DNA of 64,000 bases from assembly GCF_001426585.1 (NCBI RefSeq), contig NZ_LMEI01000001.1, positions 557,317 through 621,316 on the forward strand. Direction: 5' to 3'. Of the stretch, positions 33,935 through 43,184 are shown one piece after another. Source of the DNA: Streptomyces sp. Root431. Lineage in GTDB: Bacteria > Actinomycetota > Actinomycetes > Streptomycetales > Streptomycetaceae. The first letter of the stretch is position 1; each line of letters opens with the position of its first letter. The notes under the pieces were generated by a model. The model had not been told where the DNA came from and did no database searches. It saw only the letters and a program-made list of their open reading frames with translations. The position numbers were made by a program, and so were the translations under genes.

Positions 33935-34912
33935 GTGCACGAGTACCCGCCCACCACACAGACACCCCCGCCCCCCGCGGCCCCGCCGACCCCGCAGCCG
34001 CGCCCCGGCCTCTGGAAGCGGTGCCTGGGGGGCGGCCTGGCGCTCTGGATCCTGACGGCGGTCGTCACGTACGCCACCGAGAACACCACCCTGCTCCCCA
34101 CCCTCATCCTGCTCGGCAGCTTCCTCGTCCCGGCGGTCTTCGTGCTCTGGGCGTACGAGCGGCACGGCCGGGACTTCGGCGTGCCGGTGATCCTCGGCTG
34201 CTTCCTCACCGGCGGCATCCTCGGCGTGCTCGGCGCCTCCGTCATGGAGTACTACCTGCTCCACCCCTCCCTGTGGATGTTCCTGGGGGTCGGACTCATC
34301 GAGGAGGCCGTGAAGCTGGCGGCCCTCATGTTCGTCGTACGCCGCTATCCGCAGCTGCGCGGGATCCGCGCCGGACTCGTCCTCGGCGGCAGCGTCGGCT
34401 TCGGCTTCGCCGCCTTCGAGAGCGCCGGATACGCCTTCAACGCCGCCGTCACCATGGACGGCATCGACCTGCGCTCGCTCCTGGAGACGGAGATCCTGCG
34501 CGGGGTGCTCGCCCCCTTCGGGCACGGCCTGTGGACGGCGATTGCCGGCGCGGTCCTGCTCGCCTACCGCCGCCCCGACGGCCGCTTCCGCTTCGCGGGG
34601 CCCGTCATCGGCACGTACCTCGGGGTCGCGGTGCTGCACGCGCTCTGGGACTCCATGCACGGCATCGCGCTCTGGCTGGTGCTGCGCGTGACCACCACCG
34701 ACCTCGACCGTTCTCTCTTCGCCCAGGGATACCTCCCGCAGCCCACCTCCCAGCAGGAGCACCTCTTCACCCTCTTCTCGGTGGGCGGGCTCGTCCTGGT
34801 CACCCTGGCGGGGCTCGGTTGGCTGAGATCGCTCGCGCGGCGCGATGGGCCGGGCGCCATCGGCGGCACCCGGGGCACCGGGAGCGGCGGAACTGGAATT
34901 TATACCCCCTAG
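33935..34912 (+). CDS. PrsW-family intramembrane metalloprotease
   Basis: This 325-aa protein has a Pro-rich cytoplasmic N-tail and about eight helices. The PrsW active-site motifs are present: GLIEEAVKLAAL (EExxK), FGFAAFESAGY and the His-containing FGHGLWTAIAGA and LHALWDSMH. Family members cleave anti-sigma factors or other membrane proteins within the bilayer. The GTG at 33935 is preferred because GGAGG lies seven bases upstream. Its stop codon (TAG 34910-34912) lies inside the copper operator of the next operon. Confidence 0.9.
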   Translation: MHEYPPTTQTPPPPAAPPTPQPRPGLWKRCLGGGLALWILTAVVTYATENTTLLPTLILLGSFLVPAVFVLWAYERHGRDFGVPVILGCFLTGGILGVLGASVMEYYLLHPSLWMFLGVGLIEEAVKLAALMFVVRRYPQLRGIRAGLVLGGSVGFGFAAFESAGYAFNAAVTMDGIDLRSLLETEILRGVLAPFGHGLWTAIAGAVLLAYRRPDGRFRFAGPVIGTYLGVAVLHALWDSMHGIALWLVLRVTTTDLDRSLFAQGYLPQPTSQQEHLFTLFSVGGLVLVTLAGLGWLRSLARRDGPGAIGGTRGTGSGGTGIYTP

Positions 34913-34919
34913 GGGTATA
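34901..34919. promoter_or_regulatory. CsoR-type copper operator
   Basis: TATACCCC-CTA-GGGGTATA is an inverted repeat with 8-bp arms that matches the known CsoR operator pattern (ATACCCC...GGGGTAT). It lies 42 nt upstream of copZ and overlaps the stop codon of the prsW-like gene. Copper-bound CsoR releases such sites to induce copZ-copA. No csoR gene is in the window. Confidence 0.85.
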
Positions 34920-34960
34920 GTCTGGATTTGTACGGCTCTGAACCCCCGAAGGAGAACGCC

Positions 34961-35185
34961 ATGACCGCTGAGACGAAGACCGAACTCACCACCGTCTACC
35001 AGGTCAAGGGCATGACCTGCGGCCACTGCGAGGGCGCGGTCTCCAGCGAGATCTCCGAGCTCCCCGGCGTCTCCTCGGTCACCGCCGTCGCCAAGACCGG
35101 CGAGGTCACCGTCGTCTCCGAGGCCCCGCTCGACGTGGAGGCCGTGCGCGCCGCCGTCGACGAGGCCGGCTACGAACTGGTCTGA
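34961..35185 (+). CDS. copZ: Copper chaperone (HMA domain)
   Basis: This 74-aa single heavy-metal-associated domain protein has GMTCGHC near residues 17-23 (Cys20, Cys23). It delivers Cu(I) in the cytoplasm to the CopA ATPase encoded next. The ATG at 34961 follows AAGGAG. The gene lies 75 nt before copA and behind a CsoR-type operator, so the two are almost certainly co-induced by copper. Confidence 0.95.
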   Translation: MTAETKTELTTVYQVKGMTCGHCEGAVSSEISELPGVSSVTAVAKTGEVTVVSEAPLDVEAVRAAVDEAGYELV

Positions 35186-35260
35186 CCGACCCTTCGTGGT
35201 CGACACCCCGCAGGGTCGTACCGTTACCGCGTACGGCCCTGCTCTCGTTTGGAACCGCTC

Positions 35261-37474
35261 ATGACGTCCACGATCACCGAGCTGACGATCGGTGGCATGA
35301 CCTGTGCCTCCTGCGCCGCCCGCGTCGAGAAGAAGCTCAACCGCCTCGACGGGGTGACCGCGACGGTCAACTACGCCACCGAGAAGGCACGGGTCGAGCA
35401 CCCCCCGGAGCTCACGGTCGACGACCTCATCGCGACCGTCGTGAAGACCGGCTACACCGCCGAGGAACCCCTGCCGCCGGCGCCCGAGCCCGAGCCCGAC
35501 GAGACGCCCGCGGAGGACCCCGAGCTCGCCTCCCTCCGGCAGCGGCTGACCGTCTCCGCCGTCCTCGCCGCACCCGTGGTCCTGCTCGCCATGGTCCCGG
35601 CGCTCCAGTTCGACAACTGGCAGTGGCTCTCGCTCACCCTCGCCTCCCCCGTCGTCGTCTGGGGCGGGCTCCCCTTCCACCGGGCCGCCTGGACCAACCT
35701 CCGGCACGGCGCCGCCACCATGGACACCCTCGTCTCGGTCGGCACCCTCGCCGCCTACGGCTGGTCCCTGTGGGCCCTCTTCCTCGGCGACGCCGGCATG
35801 ACCGGCATGCGCCACGGCTTCGACCTCACCGTCGACCGCGCCGACGGCACCTCCACGATCTACCTGGAGGTCGCGGCCGGCGTCATCACCTTCATCCTGC
35901 TCGGCCGCTACCTGGAGGCCCGCGCCAAGCGGAAGGCCGGCGCCGCACTGCGGGCCCTCATGGAGCTCGGCGCCAAGGACGTCGCCGTCCTGCGCGGGAG
36001 CACGGAGGTACGGATCCCGGTCACGGAACTGCGGGCCGGCGACCTCTTCGTCGTACGCCCCGGGGAGAAGATCGCCACCGACGGCACCGTCACCGCGGGC
36101 GCCTCGGCCGTCGACGCCTCCCTGCTCACCGGCGAATCCATGCCGCTGGACGTCACCGAGGGCTCCGAGGTCACCGGCGGCTGCGTCAACGTCTCCGGCC
36201 GGCTCGTCGTCCGGGCCGCCGCCGTCGGCGCCGACACCCGGCTCGCCCGCATGGCCAAGCTCGTCGAGGACGCCCAGAACGGCAAGGCCGAGGTGCAGCG
36301 GCTCGCCGACCGGATCTCCGCCGTCTTCGTCCCCGTCGTCCTCCTCATCGCGCTCGGCACCCTCGTCACCTGGCTCCTGCTCACGGACGACCCGACCGCC
36401 TCGTTCACCGCCGCCGTCGCCGTCCTGATCATCGCCTGCCCCTGCGCCCTCGGCCTCGCCACCCCGACCGCCCTCATGGTCGGCACCGGCCGCGGCGCCC
36501 AGCTCGGCATCCTCATCAAGGGCCCGGAAGTCCTGGAGTCCACCCGCCGCGTCGACACCGTCGTCCTCGACAAGACGGGGACGGTCACCACGGGCCGCAT
36601 GCGCCTGACCGGCGTCCACGTGTACGGCGGCGGTTACGGCACCTCCGGCACCGACGAGACCGAGCTGCTGCGCCTCGCGGGCGCCCTGGAGCACTCCTCC
36701 GAGCACCCCGTCGCCCGCGCCGTCGCGGCCGGCGCCGCCGAGCGGTGCGGCGAGCTCCCCGTACCGAAGACCTTCGAGAACGTCCCCGGGCTCGGGGTCC
36801 GCGGCTCCGTCGACGGCCGGCTCGTCCTCGTCGGCCGCGCCGCCCTCCTCGCCTCCGAAGGCGTCGAGGTGCCCGCCGCCGCCGAGCCCGGCGCCGTCCA
36901 CGTCGCCTGGGACGGCGTCGCCCGCGGCACCCTGACCGTCGCCGACACCGTCAAGGACACCAGCGCCGAGGCCGTCGCCCGGCTCCGCGGCCTCGGACTC
37001 CACCCCGTCCTCCTCACCGGGGACCACCGGGCCGTCGCGGAGGCCGTCGCGGCGGAGGTCGGCATCGACGAGGTGATCGCCGGCGTGCTCCCCGAGGAGA
37101 AGGCCGGGGTGATCCGGCGGCTCCAGGAGCAGGGAAAGACGGTCGCGATGGTCGGCGACGGGGTCAACGACGCCGCCGCCCTCGCCACCGCCGACCTCGG
37201 CCTGGCGATGGGCACGGGCACGGACGCGGCCATCGAGGCGAGCGACCTGACACTGGTCCGCGGCGACCTGCGCGTCGCCGCCGACGCCATCCGGCTCTCC
37301 CGCCGCACCCTGGCCACGATCAAGGGCAACCTCGGCTGGGCCTTCGGCTACAACCTCGCGGCCCTGCCCCTCGCGGCGGCCGGACTGCTCAACCCGATGA
37401 TCGCGGGCCTCGCGATGGCCTTTTCGTCCGTGTTCGTCGTGACGAACAGCCTGCGGCTGCGGCGCTTCTCGTGA
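35261..37474 (+). CDS. copA: Copper-translocating P1B-type ATPase
   Basis: This 737-aa Cu(I) exporter has one N-terminal HMA domain (GGMTCASC, Cys15/Cys18), eight expected membrane helices, the transmembrane metal motif CPC (393-395), phosphorylation motif DKTGT (Asp437), SSEHPVARA with the conserved HP pair, and GDGVND near 631. It removes copper from the cytoplasm using ATP. The ATG at 35261 is chosen over a TTG 12 nt earlier. It works with copZ upstream under copper control. Confidence 0.96.
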   Translation: MTSTITELTIGGMTCASCAARVEKKLNRLDGVTATVNYATEKARVEHPPELTVDDLIATVVKTGYTAEEPLPPAPEPEPDETPAEDPELASLRQRLTVSAVLAAPVVLLAMVPALQFDNWQWLSLTLASPVVVWGGLPFHRAAWTNLRHGAATMDTLVSVGTLAAYGWSLWALFLGDAGMTGMRHGFDLTVDRADGTSTIYLEVAAGVITFILLGRYLEARAKRKAGAALRALMELGAKDVAVLRGSTEVRIPVTELRAGDLFVVRPGEKIATDGTVTAGASAVDASLLTGESMPLDVTEGSEVTGGCVNVSGRLVVRAAAVGADTRLARMAKLVEDAQNGKAEVQRLADRISAVFVPVVLLIALGTLVTWLLLTDDPTASFTAAVAVLIIACPCALGLATPTALMVGTGRGAQLGILIKGPEVLESTRRVDTVVLDKTGTVTTGRMRLTGVHVYGGGYGTSGTDETELLRLAGALEHSSEHPVARAVAAGAAERCGELPVPKTFENVPGLGVRGSVDGRLVLVGRAALLASEGVEVPAAAEPGAVHVAWDGVARGTLTVADTVKDTSAEAVARLRGLGLHPVLLTGDHRAVAEAVAAEVGIDEVIAGVLPEEKAGVIRRLQEQGKTVAMVGDGVNDAAALATADLGLAMGTGTDAAIEASDLTLVRGDLRVAADAIRLSRRTLATIKGNLGWAFGYNLAALPLAAAGLLNPMIAGLAMAFSSVFVVTNSLRLRRFS

Positions 37475-37494
37475 ATTGACCTACACGTGACGCA

Positions 37495-37564
37495 CAGGAC
37501 CTTCACAAAGAGATCTAGATCACAGATATTGGGGGGTAACCATCTGGGCTGTTCGCGAGTCTAA
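37495..37564 (+). promoter_or_regulatory. AT-rich putative promoter region downstream of copA
   Basis: A distinctly AT-richer stretch contains the palindrome GATCTAGATC (37512-37521) and a GGGGGGTAACCAT element about 25-45 nt before the candidate mini-gene. It lies beyond the copA stop and far from citA, which is leftward. I infer a rightward promoter for a short transcript; no clear -35/-10 pair can be proved. Confidence 0.35.
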
Positions 37565-37726
37565 GTGGGCGATGCCGAGAACGTCTTGGGGGACGTTCAT
37601 GGGATGTCTTGGGGGACGTCCCTAGGCAAGCGTTGGCCGGGGCACGTGCACCGGGGAGCTTTGAGCGGCCCTCCCGTACGTACCCCGGCAGACCGCCCCG
37701 CGCCCGACCCGCGCAGCTACTGCTGA
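37565..37726 (+). CDS. Candidate mini-gene, 53 aa, unknown
   Basis: A GTG at 37565 opens a frame of 53 codons ending TGA at 37726. It begins GDAENVLGDVHGMSWGTSLG and ends in a Pro/Arg-rich tail SGPPVRTPADRPAPDPRSYC. It sits between an AT-rich patch and a terminator-like hairpin, so it has the layout of a small transcription unit. An overlapping 17-codon frame from ATG 37572 is an alternative. There is no strong ribosome site, and the DNA may instead act as a small RNA. No family is recognised. Confidence 0.3.
   Translation: MGDAENVLGDVHGMSWGTSLGKRWPGHVHRGALSGPPVRTPADRPAPDPRSYC
37583..37619 (+). repeat. Direct repeat GTCTTGGGGGACGT x2
   Basis: Two exact 14-bp copies start at 37583 and 37606, 23 bp apart (just over two helical turns). 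Such spacing can reflect binding of a regulator to one face of DNA, or paired RNA elements. It lies inside the candidate mini-gene. Confidence 0.7.
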
Positions 37727-37782
37727 CGCCGGCAGACGCCCGGCCCGGATCCCGTGGGGGGAATCCGCACCGGGGGATATGG

Positions 37783-37831
37783 GAAGCGCCCCGACCGTCG
37801 ACCCGTGGGGGGATCGGCGGCGGGGCGCTTC
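37783..37831 (+). terminator. Terminator-like hairpin after the mini-gene
   Basis: GAAGCGCCCCG (37783-37793) pairs with CGGGGCGCTTC (37821-37831). The inner CCG/CGG can extend the stem. A T-rich stretch (TTGCTGCTCTTTT) follows on the plus strand. It would end a rightward transcript starting near 37560. Confidence 0.55.
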
Positions 37832-37874
37832 TTGCTGCTCTTTTCGAGGCTCGGTTCGCCTCCGGGGCGCTTCA

Positions 37875-37948
37875 GTCGGTGTCGAGAGGGCGAACGTGCT
37901 CGACCCTCCTTCGTCGGGCCTGCGCGCGATCGCCCTCTCGACACCGAC
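37875..37948. repeat. 19-bp perfect inverted repeat between copA and citA
   Basis: The arm 37875-37893 (GTCGGTGTCGAGAGGGCGA) is the exact reverse complement of 37930-37948, with a 36-nt spacer. The right arm overlaps the left arm of the citA terminator hairpin by five bases, so the two structures compete. A long-stem RNA or a protein-bound site is possible. Confidence 0.8.
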
Positions 37949-37984
37949 CGCGCCCCTTCGGCTCACTCGCCGGGGCGCGGTCGG
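37944..37984 (-). terminator. citA terminator
   Basis: CCGACCGCGCCCC (37944-37956) and GGGGCGCGGTCGG (37972-37984) form a perfect 13-bp stem with a 15-nt loop, beginning 20 nt past the citA stop. It is partly exclusive with the 19-bp inverted repeat described at 37875-37948. Confidence 0.7.
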
Positions 37985-38004
37985 GTCAGGTCCTGTGACC
38001 GGAC

Positions 38005-39294
<1,290 letters not shown>

Positions 39295-39389
39295 GTCATC
39301 CCTCACCGACGTAGTGCCTCTTCTTCGAGGTGCCCTGACTGTCTCTACCATCCCCCATTTGGCTCAGGAGAGTGCACTCGGGGTCGACC

Positions 39390-39420
39390 ATTGGGCCAAT
39401 CGGCGGCACTCAGTGCCGCC
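39390..39420. promoter_or_regulatory. Two palindromes between recD2 and citA
   Basis: ATTGGGCCAAT (39390-39400) and GGCGGCACT-C-AGTGCCGCC (39402-39420) are adjacent perfect palindromes. They lie about 100 nt upstream of citA and about 55 nt past the recD2 stop. The second could terminate recD2; both could also regulate citA. Confidence 0.45.
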
Positions 39421-39473
39421 AACCTTCATATCCTGCCCCCTTCGCCCCGGTTCCGGTAGACCTCCGTGATCTT

Positions 39474-41699
39474 TCACACGGGAGCTCCACCTGTGAGGCG
39501 ATGGGACAGTGCGGTAAAGCGCCGGCCCGCGGAGACCGTGCGGACCGCCTGGGCTATCGCCCGCCGCGAGCCGACGAGGACGACCAGCTTCTTGGCGCGC
39601 GTCACGGCCGTGTAGAGCAGGTTCCGCTGGAGCATCATCCAGGCACTCATCGTGACGGGGATCACCACCGCCGGATACTCGCTGCCCTGCGAGCGGTGGA
39701 TGGTGACCGCGTACGCGTGGGCGAGTTCGTCCAGCTCATCGAAGTCGTACGGCACCTCCTCGTCCTCGTCCGTGCGCACGGTCAGGCGCTGCTCGACGGC
39801 GTCCAGGGCGGTGACGACGCCGACCGTGCCGTTGAAGACGCCGTTCGCGCCTTTGTCGTAGTTGTTCCTGATCTGGGTGACTTTGTCGCCGACGCGGAAG
39901 ACCCGGCCGCCGAACCGCTTCTCCGGCAGGTCGGGGCGGGCCGGGGTGATCGCCTGCTGGAGCAGTCCGTTGAGCGCGCCCGCGCCGGCCGGGCCGCGGT
40001 GCATAGGGGCGAGAACCTGGACGTCCCGCCGCGGGTCGAGGCCGAACTTGGCCGGAATGCGGCGGGCCGCGACCTCCACGGCGACCCGTGCGGCGTCCTC
40101 GGTCTCCTCCTCGACGAAGAGGAAGAAGTCCGGTAGGCCCTGGGTGAGGGGCGGTGTGCCGGCGTTGATCCGGTGCGCGTTGGTGACGACCCCGGACTGC
40201 TGGGCCTGCCGGAAGATCCGGGTCAGCCGCACGGCGGGGACGGGGCTGCCGGGGGCGAGCAGGTCGCCGAGGACCTCGCCGGCGCCGACCGAGGGGAGCT
40301 GGTCGACGTCCCCCACGAGGAGCAGGTGGGCACCGGGTGCCACGGCCTTGACCAGCTTGTTCGCCAGGAGCAGGTCGAGCATGGAGGCCTCGTCGACGAC
40401 GACCAGGTCGGCGTCGAGCGGCCGGTCCCGGTCGTAGGCCGCGTCCCCGCCCGGTTTGAGCTCCAGGAGCCGGTGGACGGTGGAGGCCTCGGCGCCGGTC
40501 AGCTCGGCGAGCCGCTTGGCGGCCCGCCCGGTGGGCGCGGCGAGGACCACCTTCGCCCGCTTGGCGCGGGCCAGCTCCACGATCGAGCGGACCGTGAAGG
40601 ACTTGCCGCAGCCGGGGCCGCCGGTGAGGACCGCGACCTTGCAGGTCAGGGCGAGCCGGACGGCCTGCTCCTGCTCGGGCGCGAGGGTGGCCCCGGTGCG
40701 CTGGGCGAGCCAGGCCAGCGCCTTGTCCCAGGCCACGTCCCGGAAGGCTGGCATCCGGTCCTCCTCGGTCCGCAGCAGCCGTCCCACCTGCCCGGCGAGG
40801 GACAGCTCGGCGCGGTGGAAGGGCACCAGGTACACGGCGGTGACCGGCGCCCCCTCGGGGCCGGGCACCGACTCCCGTACGACCCCTTCGGGGTCCTCGG
40901 CGAGCTCGGCCAGGCACTCGATGACGAGCCCCGTGTCGACCTGGAGGAGCTTGACCGCGTCGGCGATCAGCCGCTCCTCGGGCAGGAAGCAGTGGCCCTG
41001 GTCGGTGGATTGGGACAGGGCGTACTGCAGGCCGGCCTTCACCCGGTCCGGGCTGTCGTGCGGGATGCCGACGGCCTGGGCGATCTTGTCGGCGGTGAGG
41101 AAGCCGATGCCCCACACGTCGGCGGCGAGCCGGTAGGGCTGGTTCCGGACGACGGAGATGGAGGCGTCCCCGTACTTCTTGTAGATCCGCACCGCGATGG
41201 AGGTGGAGACGCCGACTCCCTGGAGGAAGACCATGACCTCCTTGATCGCCTTCTGCTCCTCCCAGGCGGCGGTGATGTTCCTGGTCCGCTTGGGGCCGAG
41301 CCCCGGCACCTCGACGAGACGCGCGGGGGACTCTTCGAGGATGTCGAGGGTGTCGAGCCCGAAGTGCTGCGTGATGCGGTCGGCGAAGACGGGGCCGATG
41401 CCCTTGACGAGACCGGAGCCGAGGTAGCGGCGGATGCCCTGGATGGTGGCGGGGAGGATCGTCGTGTAGTTGTCCACACTGAACTGCTTGCCGTACTGCG
41501 GGTGGGACCCCCAGCGGCCCTCCATCCGCAGCGACTCCCCCGGCTGGGCCCCGAGCAGCGCGCCGACGACCGTGAGGAGGTCCCCGGCGCCTCGCCCGGT
41601 GTCGACGCGGGCGACCGTGTACCCGCTCTCCTCGTTGGCATAGGTGATCCTCTCCAGCACCCCTTCGAGCACTGCCGGACCACGACCCTCGTTGGACAT
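39474..41699 (-). CDS. recD2: RecD2-type ATP-dependent DNA helicase
   Basis: This 741-aa SF1B helicase of the RecD2 class is not part of a RecBCD complex. An N-terminal OB-like region is followed by helix-hairpin-helix motifs (GIGPVFADRI, VPGLGPKRTRNI). The motor has Walker A TGGPGCGKSFT, APTGRAAKRL, DEASMLD and GDVDQLPSVGAG, and a C-terminal domain ends at VTIHRSQGSEYPAVV and LLYTAVTRAKKLVVLVG. It unwinds DNA 5' to 3' in repair. The ATG at 41699 is divergent from DUF937. Confidence 0.95.
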   Translation of the reverse strand: MSNEGRGPAVLEGVLERITYANEESGYTVARVDTGRGAGDLLTVVGALLGAQPGESLRMEGRWGSHPQYGKQFSVDNYTTILPATIQGIRRYLGSGLVKGIGPVFADRITQHFGLDTLDILEESPARLVEVPGLGPKRTRNITAAWEEQKAIKEVMVFLQGVGVSTSIAVRIYKKYGDASISVVRNQPYRLAADVWGIGFLTADKIAQAVGIPHDSPDRVKAGLQYALSQSTDQGHCFLPEERLIADAVKLLQVDTGLVIECLAELAEDPEGVVRESVPGPEGAPVTAVYLVPFHRAELSLAGQVGRLLRTEEDRMPAFRDVAWDKALAWLAQRTGATLAPEQEQAVRLALTCKVAVLTGGPGCGKSFTVRSIVELARAKRAKVVLAAPTGRAAKRLAELTGAEASTVHRLLELKPGGDAAYDRDRPLDADLVVVDEASMLDLLLANKLVKAVAPGAHLLLVGDVDQLPSVGAGEVLGDLLAPGSPVPAVRLTRIFRQAQQSGVVTNAHRINAGTPPLTQGLPDFFLFVEEETEDAARVAVEVAARRIPAKFGLDPRRDVQVLAPMHRGPAGAGALNGLLQQAITPARPDLPEKRFGGRVFRVGDKVTQIRNNYDKGANGVFNGTVGVVTALDAVEQRLTVRTDEDEEVPYDFDELDELAHAYAVTIHRSQGSEYPAVVIPVTMSAWMMLQRNLLYTAVTRAKKLVVLVGSRRAIAQAVRTVSAGRRFTALSHRLTGGAPV

Positions 41700-41798
41700 G
41701 CACCGACCGTAGCGAAGGCCTCGGACACCCCGCCGGGGCCTGGGGACAACTCCCTTCCCGGGGTGCCGGGAAACCGGATGAAAAGTAGCGTTTCCGGC

Positions 41799-42275
41799 AT
41801 GAGTGAATCTTCCTTCCAGGACGAGGTCCTGACCGAGCTCGGCGACGACCGGCTCCAGGAGATCGCCGGACTCCTCGGCACCGACGCCGGCGGAGCCCAG
41901 GAGCTCGTGGGCAGTTCGGTCGCGGAGCTCTCCGGCGAACTGCGGCAGGCGGCGGCCGAGCCGGCCAGCGCGGACGAGGTCCGCGCCGCCGTCGACGAGG
42001 TCACCTCGACCGAGCCGCCGCTCCAGGGCGTCGCGACGCTCGGCGGCCTGGCGGCCGGGGGCCTGATGGCGGGTGTCCTCGGCAAACTCGCCCGGCCCGC
42101 GGCGAACGCCGTCGCCAAGCGCACCGGCATCCCGCCCGCCACCGTGAACCGGGCCGTCGACATCCTCGTCCCGGTCGTCCTCGCGGTCCTCACCAAGCGC
42201 GCCGCCACGAAGAAGGGCGGCGGCACGCCGGCCGGCGGCCTGGGCGACCTGCTGGGCGGCGGCGCCAAGAAGTAA
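41799..42275 (+). CDS. DUF937-domain protein
   Basis: This 158-aa protein has DDRLQEIAGLLGTDAGGAQELV and a Gly/Ala-rich central helix (LGGLAAGGLMAGVLGKLA). It ends in a Gly-rich tail with GGGTPAGGLGDLLGGGAKK, as usual for DUF937 (YidB-like) proteins. The family has no agreed function. It is divergent from recD2 and is followed by a hairpin shared with the converging sugar operon. Confidence 0.85.
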   Translation: MSESSFQDEVLTELGDDRLQEIAGLLGTDAGGAQELVGSSVAELSGELRQAAAEPASADEVRAAVDEVTSTEPPLQGVATLGGLAAGGLMAGVLGKLARPAANAVAKRTGIPPATVNRAVDILVPVVLAVLTKRAATKKGGGTPAGGLGDLLGGGAKK

Positions 42276-42286
42276 CGGCCGCCGGG

Positions 42287-42314
42287 AAGCGGCGTCCACC
42301 GGAAAGCGGCGTCC
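42287..42314. repeat. AAGCGGCGTCC direct repeat in a 3' UTR
   Basis: Two copies of AAGCGGCGTCC (42287-42297 and 42304-42314, period 17) lie just after the DUF937 stop. This looks like a local duplication without an evident role. Confidence 0.6.
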
Positions 42315-42341
42315 GCCGGACGCGGTCGTACGGTCCTGGCG

Positions 42342-42366
42342 CGGCCCCCACCGCACACGGGGGCCG
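42342..42366. terminator. Bidirectional terminator between DUF937 and the sugar operon
   Basis: CGGCCCCC (42342-42349) pairs with GGGGGCCG (42359-42366) around a 9-nt loop, extendable past one mismatch. It lies 15 nt from the leftward stop at 42381. Confidence 0.65.
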
Positions 42367-42380
42367 TGCCGTTCCATGGG

Positions 42381-43184
42381 TCAGACCGCCAGGAAGCGTT
42401 CCAGGGTCTCCTCCAGGACCTCCACGCCGTCCCGCGCCCACAGGTCGTCGTTGAAGATCTCCACCTCCACCGGGCCCGTCCAGCCCGCCTTCTCGACCAG
42501 GTCCGACCAGGCCCGGAGGTCGATCGCGCCGGTGCCCAACTGACCCCGGCCGTTGAGCACTCCGGCGGGGAGCGGGGTCGTCCAGTCGGCGAGCTGGAAG
42601 GAGTGGAGACGGCCCGTCGCGCCCGCGCGCTCCACCGCGGCCGGGGCGCGGTCGTCCCACCAGAGGTGGTACGTGTCGACCACCACGCCCACCTGCTCGG
42701 GCGGGAAGTGCTCGGCGATGGCCAGCGCCTGGTCCAGGGTGGAGACCGCGCAGCGGTCGGAGGCGTACATCGGGTGCAGTGGCTCGATGGCGAGGCGGAT
42801 GCCGTGCTCCCCCGCGTAGGGGGCGAGTTCGCCGATGGCCTCAGTGATGCGGGCCCGGGCGGAGGGCAGGTCGGGGCAGGCGGGGGTCAGGCCGCCGGAG
42901 ACCAGGACGAGGGTGTCGGTGCCGAGCGCCACCGCCTCGTCGATGGCGGCGCGGTTCTCCGCCTCCCAGCCGTCCGTGGTGAAGAAGCCGCCCCGGCAGA
43001 GGGTCGTGACGGCCAGGTCCGCGTCCCGTACGAGCGCGGCGGCGGCCTCGATCCCGTACTCCCGCACGGGTTCGCGCCACAGGCCGATGCCGGGGATGCC
43101 GAGGCGGACGCAGTGGGCGACCAGGTCGGGCAGGGCCAGCTGCTTGACGGTCATCTGGTTGATCGAGAAGCGGTCCTGGTTCAT
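42381..43184 (-). CDS. Sugar phosphate isomerase/epimerase-like TIM-barrel protein
   Basis: This 267-aa AP_endonuc_2-type TIM barrel starts with FSINQMTVKQLALPDLVAHC and IGLWREPVREYG. Likely metal ligands are in LAIEPLHP (Glu), VVVDTYHLWWDD (Asp/His), HSFQLADWT and VEVEIFND (Glu). It is the third gene of a coupled operon, its ATG overlapping the preceding stop (ATGA). Relatives act on keto-sugars or inososes (IolI/IolH, 3-keto-glycoside enzymes). The substrate is unknown. Confidence 0.85.
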   Translation of the reverse strand: MNQDRFSINQMTVKQLALPDLVAHCVRLGIPGIGLWREPVREYGIEAAAALVRDADLAVTTLCRGGFFTTDGWEAENRAAIDEAVALGTDTLVLVSGGLTPACPDLPSARARITEAIGELAPYAGEHGIRLAIEPLHPMYASDRCAVSTLDQALAIAEHFPPEQVGVVVDTYHLWWDDRAPAAVERAGATGRLHSFQLADWTTPLPAGVLNGRGQLGTGAIDLRAWSDLVEKAGWTGPVEVEIFNDDLWARDGVEVLEETLERFLAV

